NCBI GenBank assembly: GCA_039105265.1
Contig: JAPFFF010000013.1
Coordinates: 3,100,001 to 3,164,000, forward strand
Source: Tritrichomonas musculus
Taxonomy: Eukaryota > Parabasalia > Tritrichomonadida > Tritrichomonadidae
DNA: 64,000 nucleotides
Reading direction: 5' to 3'
In this document: piece by piece, positions 63,418-64,000 of the stretch
Position numbering within the stretch: position 1 is the stretch's first letter
Layout: each line of letters starts with the position of its first letter
The notes under the pieces: generated by a model
The model's input: only the letters and a program-made list of their open reading frames with translations
What the model was told of the DNA's origin: nothing
Databases searched by the model: none
Translations under genes and position numbers: made by a program

Positions 63418-63993
63418 TTAATCAACAGTAGCTTCAACCTCATCCATGTTTGCTTCGTGTACCAGTTCTCTACCGAAAGTACTAACAGGTATAATAAAAT
63501 CAATAATTTGCGTTTGTCTCATGAACTTTATTGTGAAATTTCTCGCATTTCCATTTTCTCCTTTATTTTGCTTTACAGTGTTCTTAGAATCTTCGGCGTC
63601 GGAAGCATGGCTTGTTGATTCCGCCTCTTCTTTAACTTCATCAGGATGTTCCTTCTTATAATCAATTTCCATTTGATTCAATTTAGCCTTCACTTTTTTA
63701 TTTGAGAGTCCGAACAAGTACATTCCGACAATGCGCAAATTACTCTTACCATCGGCGGTTAAGGCCAATTTCCAGGCGGTTATAGGTGAATTTGCAACAA
63801 ACTTTTGACATTTATTATCATCATTTTCGTTACCGTTAGGAGTTGAGTTCACCTCATCAATGCTATCGTTTGCATTCAAAGAAGAATTTTCTTCATTTGA
63901 CATATTTTCTTCATTTTCATTTTGTTCGTTATCGTTATCGTTATCGGCGTTATCGTCAGCGTCATCGCTACTTTCGTCGTTTCTCTTCTTCAT
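63418..63993 (-). CDS. Acidic-leader hypothetical protein, possibly incomplete at window edge
   Basis: The frame from ATG 63993 gives 191 residues and is open to the window end, so the true start may lie outside. The first ~65 residues are D/N/E/S-rich. A compact segment follows (SPITAWKLALTADGKSNLRI, VGMYLFGLSNKKVKAKLNQM), then a charged linker and NFTIKFMRQTQIIDFIIPVS to the end. No family is recognised. The acidic leader and basic middle suggest a nuclear or chromatin-type protein, but that is a guess. Confidence 0.5.
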   Translation of the reverse strand: MKKRNDESSDDADDNADNDNDNEQNENEENMSNEENSSLNANDSIDEVNSTPNGNENDDNKCQKFVANSPITAWKLALTADGKSNLRIVGMYLFGLSNKKVKAKLNQMEIDYKKEHPDEVKEEAESTSHASDAEDSKNTVKQNKGENGNARNFTIKFMRQTQIIDFIIPVSTFGRELVHEANMDEVEATVD

Positions 63994-64000
63994 CTTTTCT

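Noticed and set aside
63418-63993. Virus-like or Polinton origin of the acidic protein
   Set aside because: No capsid, protease, integrase or polymerase motif and no terminal repeats are visible; the acidic leader alone is not evidence.

Overview
The window is very AT-rich eukaryotic nuclear DNA that fits a parabasalid (trichomonad, Tritrichomonas/Trichomonas-like). Supporting signs are an IBD-domain protein of the IBP39 core-promoter family, DUF3447-ankyrin genes, BspA-type LRR_5 proteins, a BTB/F5-8C protein, a metacaspase, kinase-SEL1 proteins, and initiator-like TCA(C/T)(A/T) sites 15-24 nt upstream of several start codons. No rRNA, tRNA or CRISPR was seen, and no virus-like element was recognised.

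Layout. 0-5 kb: a BspA scrap, a nested inverted-repeat element with a GC-rich core, then a minus-strand ankyrin-coiled-coil-kinase gene (910-3894) whose ankyrin repeats are separated by intervening sequences, two of which are 24-nt tandem arrays. 5-12 kb: a small unknown ORF, a disrupted BTB-ankyrin gene (6065-9117) and a pseudokinase-SEL1 gene (9525-11927). 12-28 kb: a large type I surface protein (12451-16500, minus) and two kinase-SEL1 genes (16633-20307 plus; 24358-28323 minus) separated by 4 kb of repeat-bearing, largely non-coding DNA. 28-31 kb: a cluster of decayed copies of a VWA-type protein, an eIF4A-type helicase and a beta-amylase. 31-36 kb: a DUF3447 gene followed by eight ankyrin segments, each separated by an array of 25-nt repeats. 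36-49 kb: an LC8/EF-hand/CaaX protein, a second DUF3447-ankyrin gene with the same interruption pattern, a metacaspase and a BTB/coiled-coil/F5-8C protein. 49-64 kb: a BspA protein, a copine scrap, two short inverted-repeat elements, a kinase lacking its N-lobe, the IBD protein, a mariner scrap, a zinc-finger-like broken gene, an F5/8C scrap, a third DUF3447-ankyrin gene that runs into LRR_5 repeats across an intervening sequence, and an acidic unknown protein running toward the window edge.

Most notable pattern. In four separate ankyrin genes (910-3894, 30956-36219, 40503-43189, 61291-63218) the coding frame is interrupted at the same place in the ankyrin repeat, just after the ...(I/V)D(I/V)N-x-x-x segment and just before (Y)KTAL/TPL. 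The intervening sequences hold from about one to 24 copies of related 24-25 nt units. In those units a nearly constant frame surrounds a hypervariable triplet in the context AAT-NNN-AT(T/G). The ankyrin segments themselves stay open. No canonical GT-AG join that I tried restores the frame. The sequence cannot tell a non-canonical intron class from a programmed bypass or from parallel insertion and decay, but the shared position, shared unit and triplet-confined variation are visible directly.
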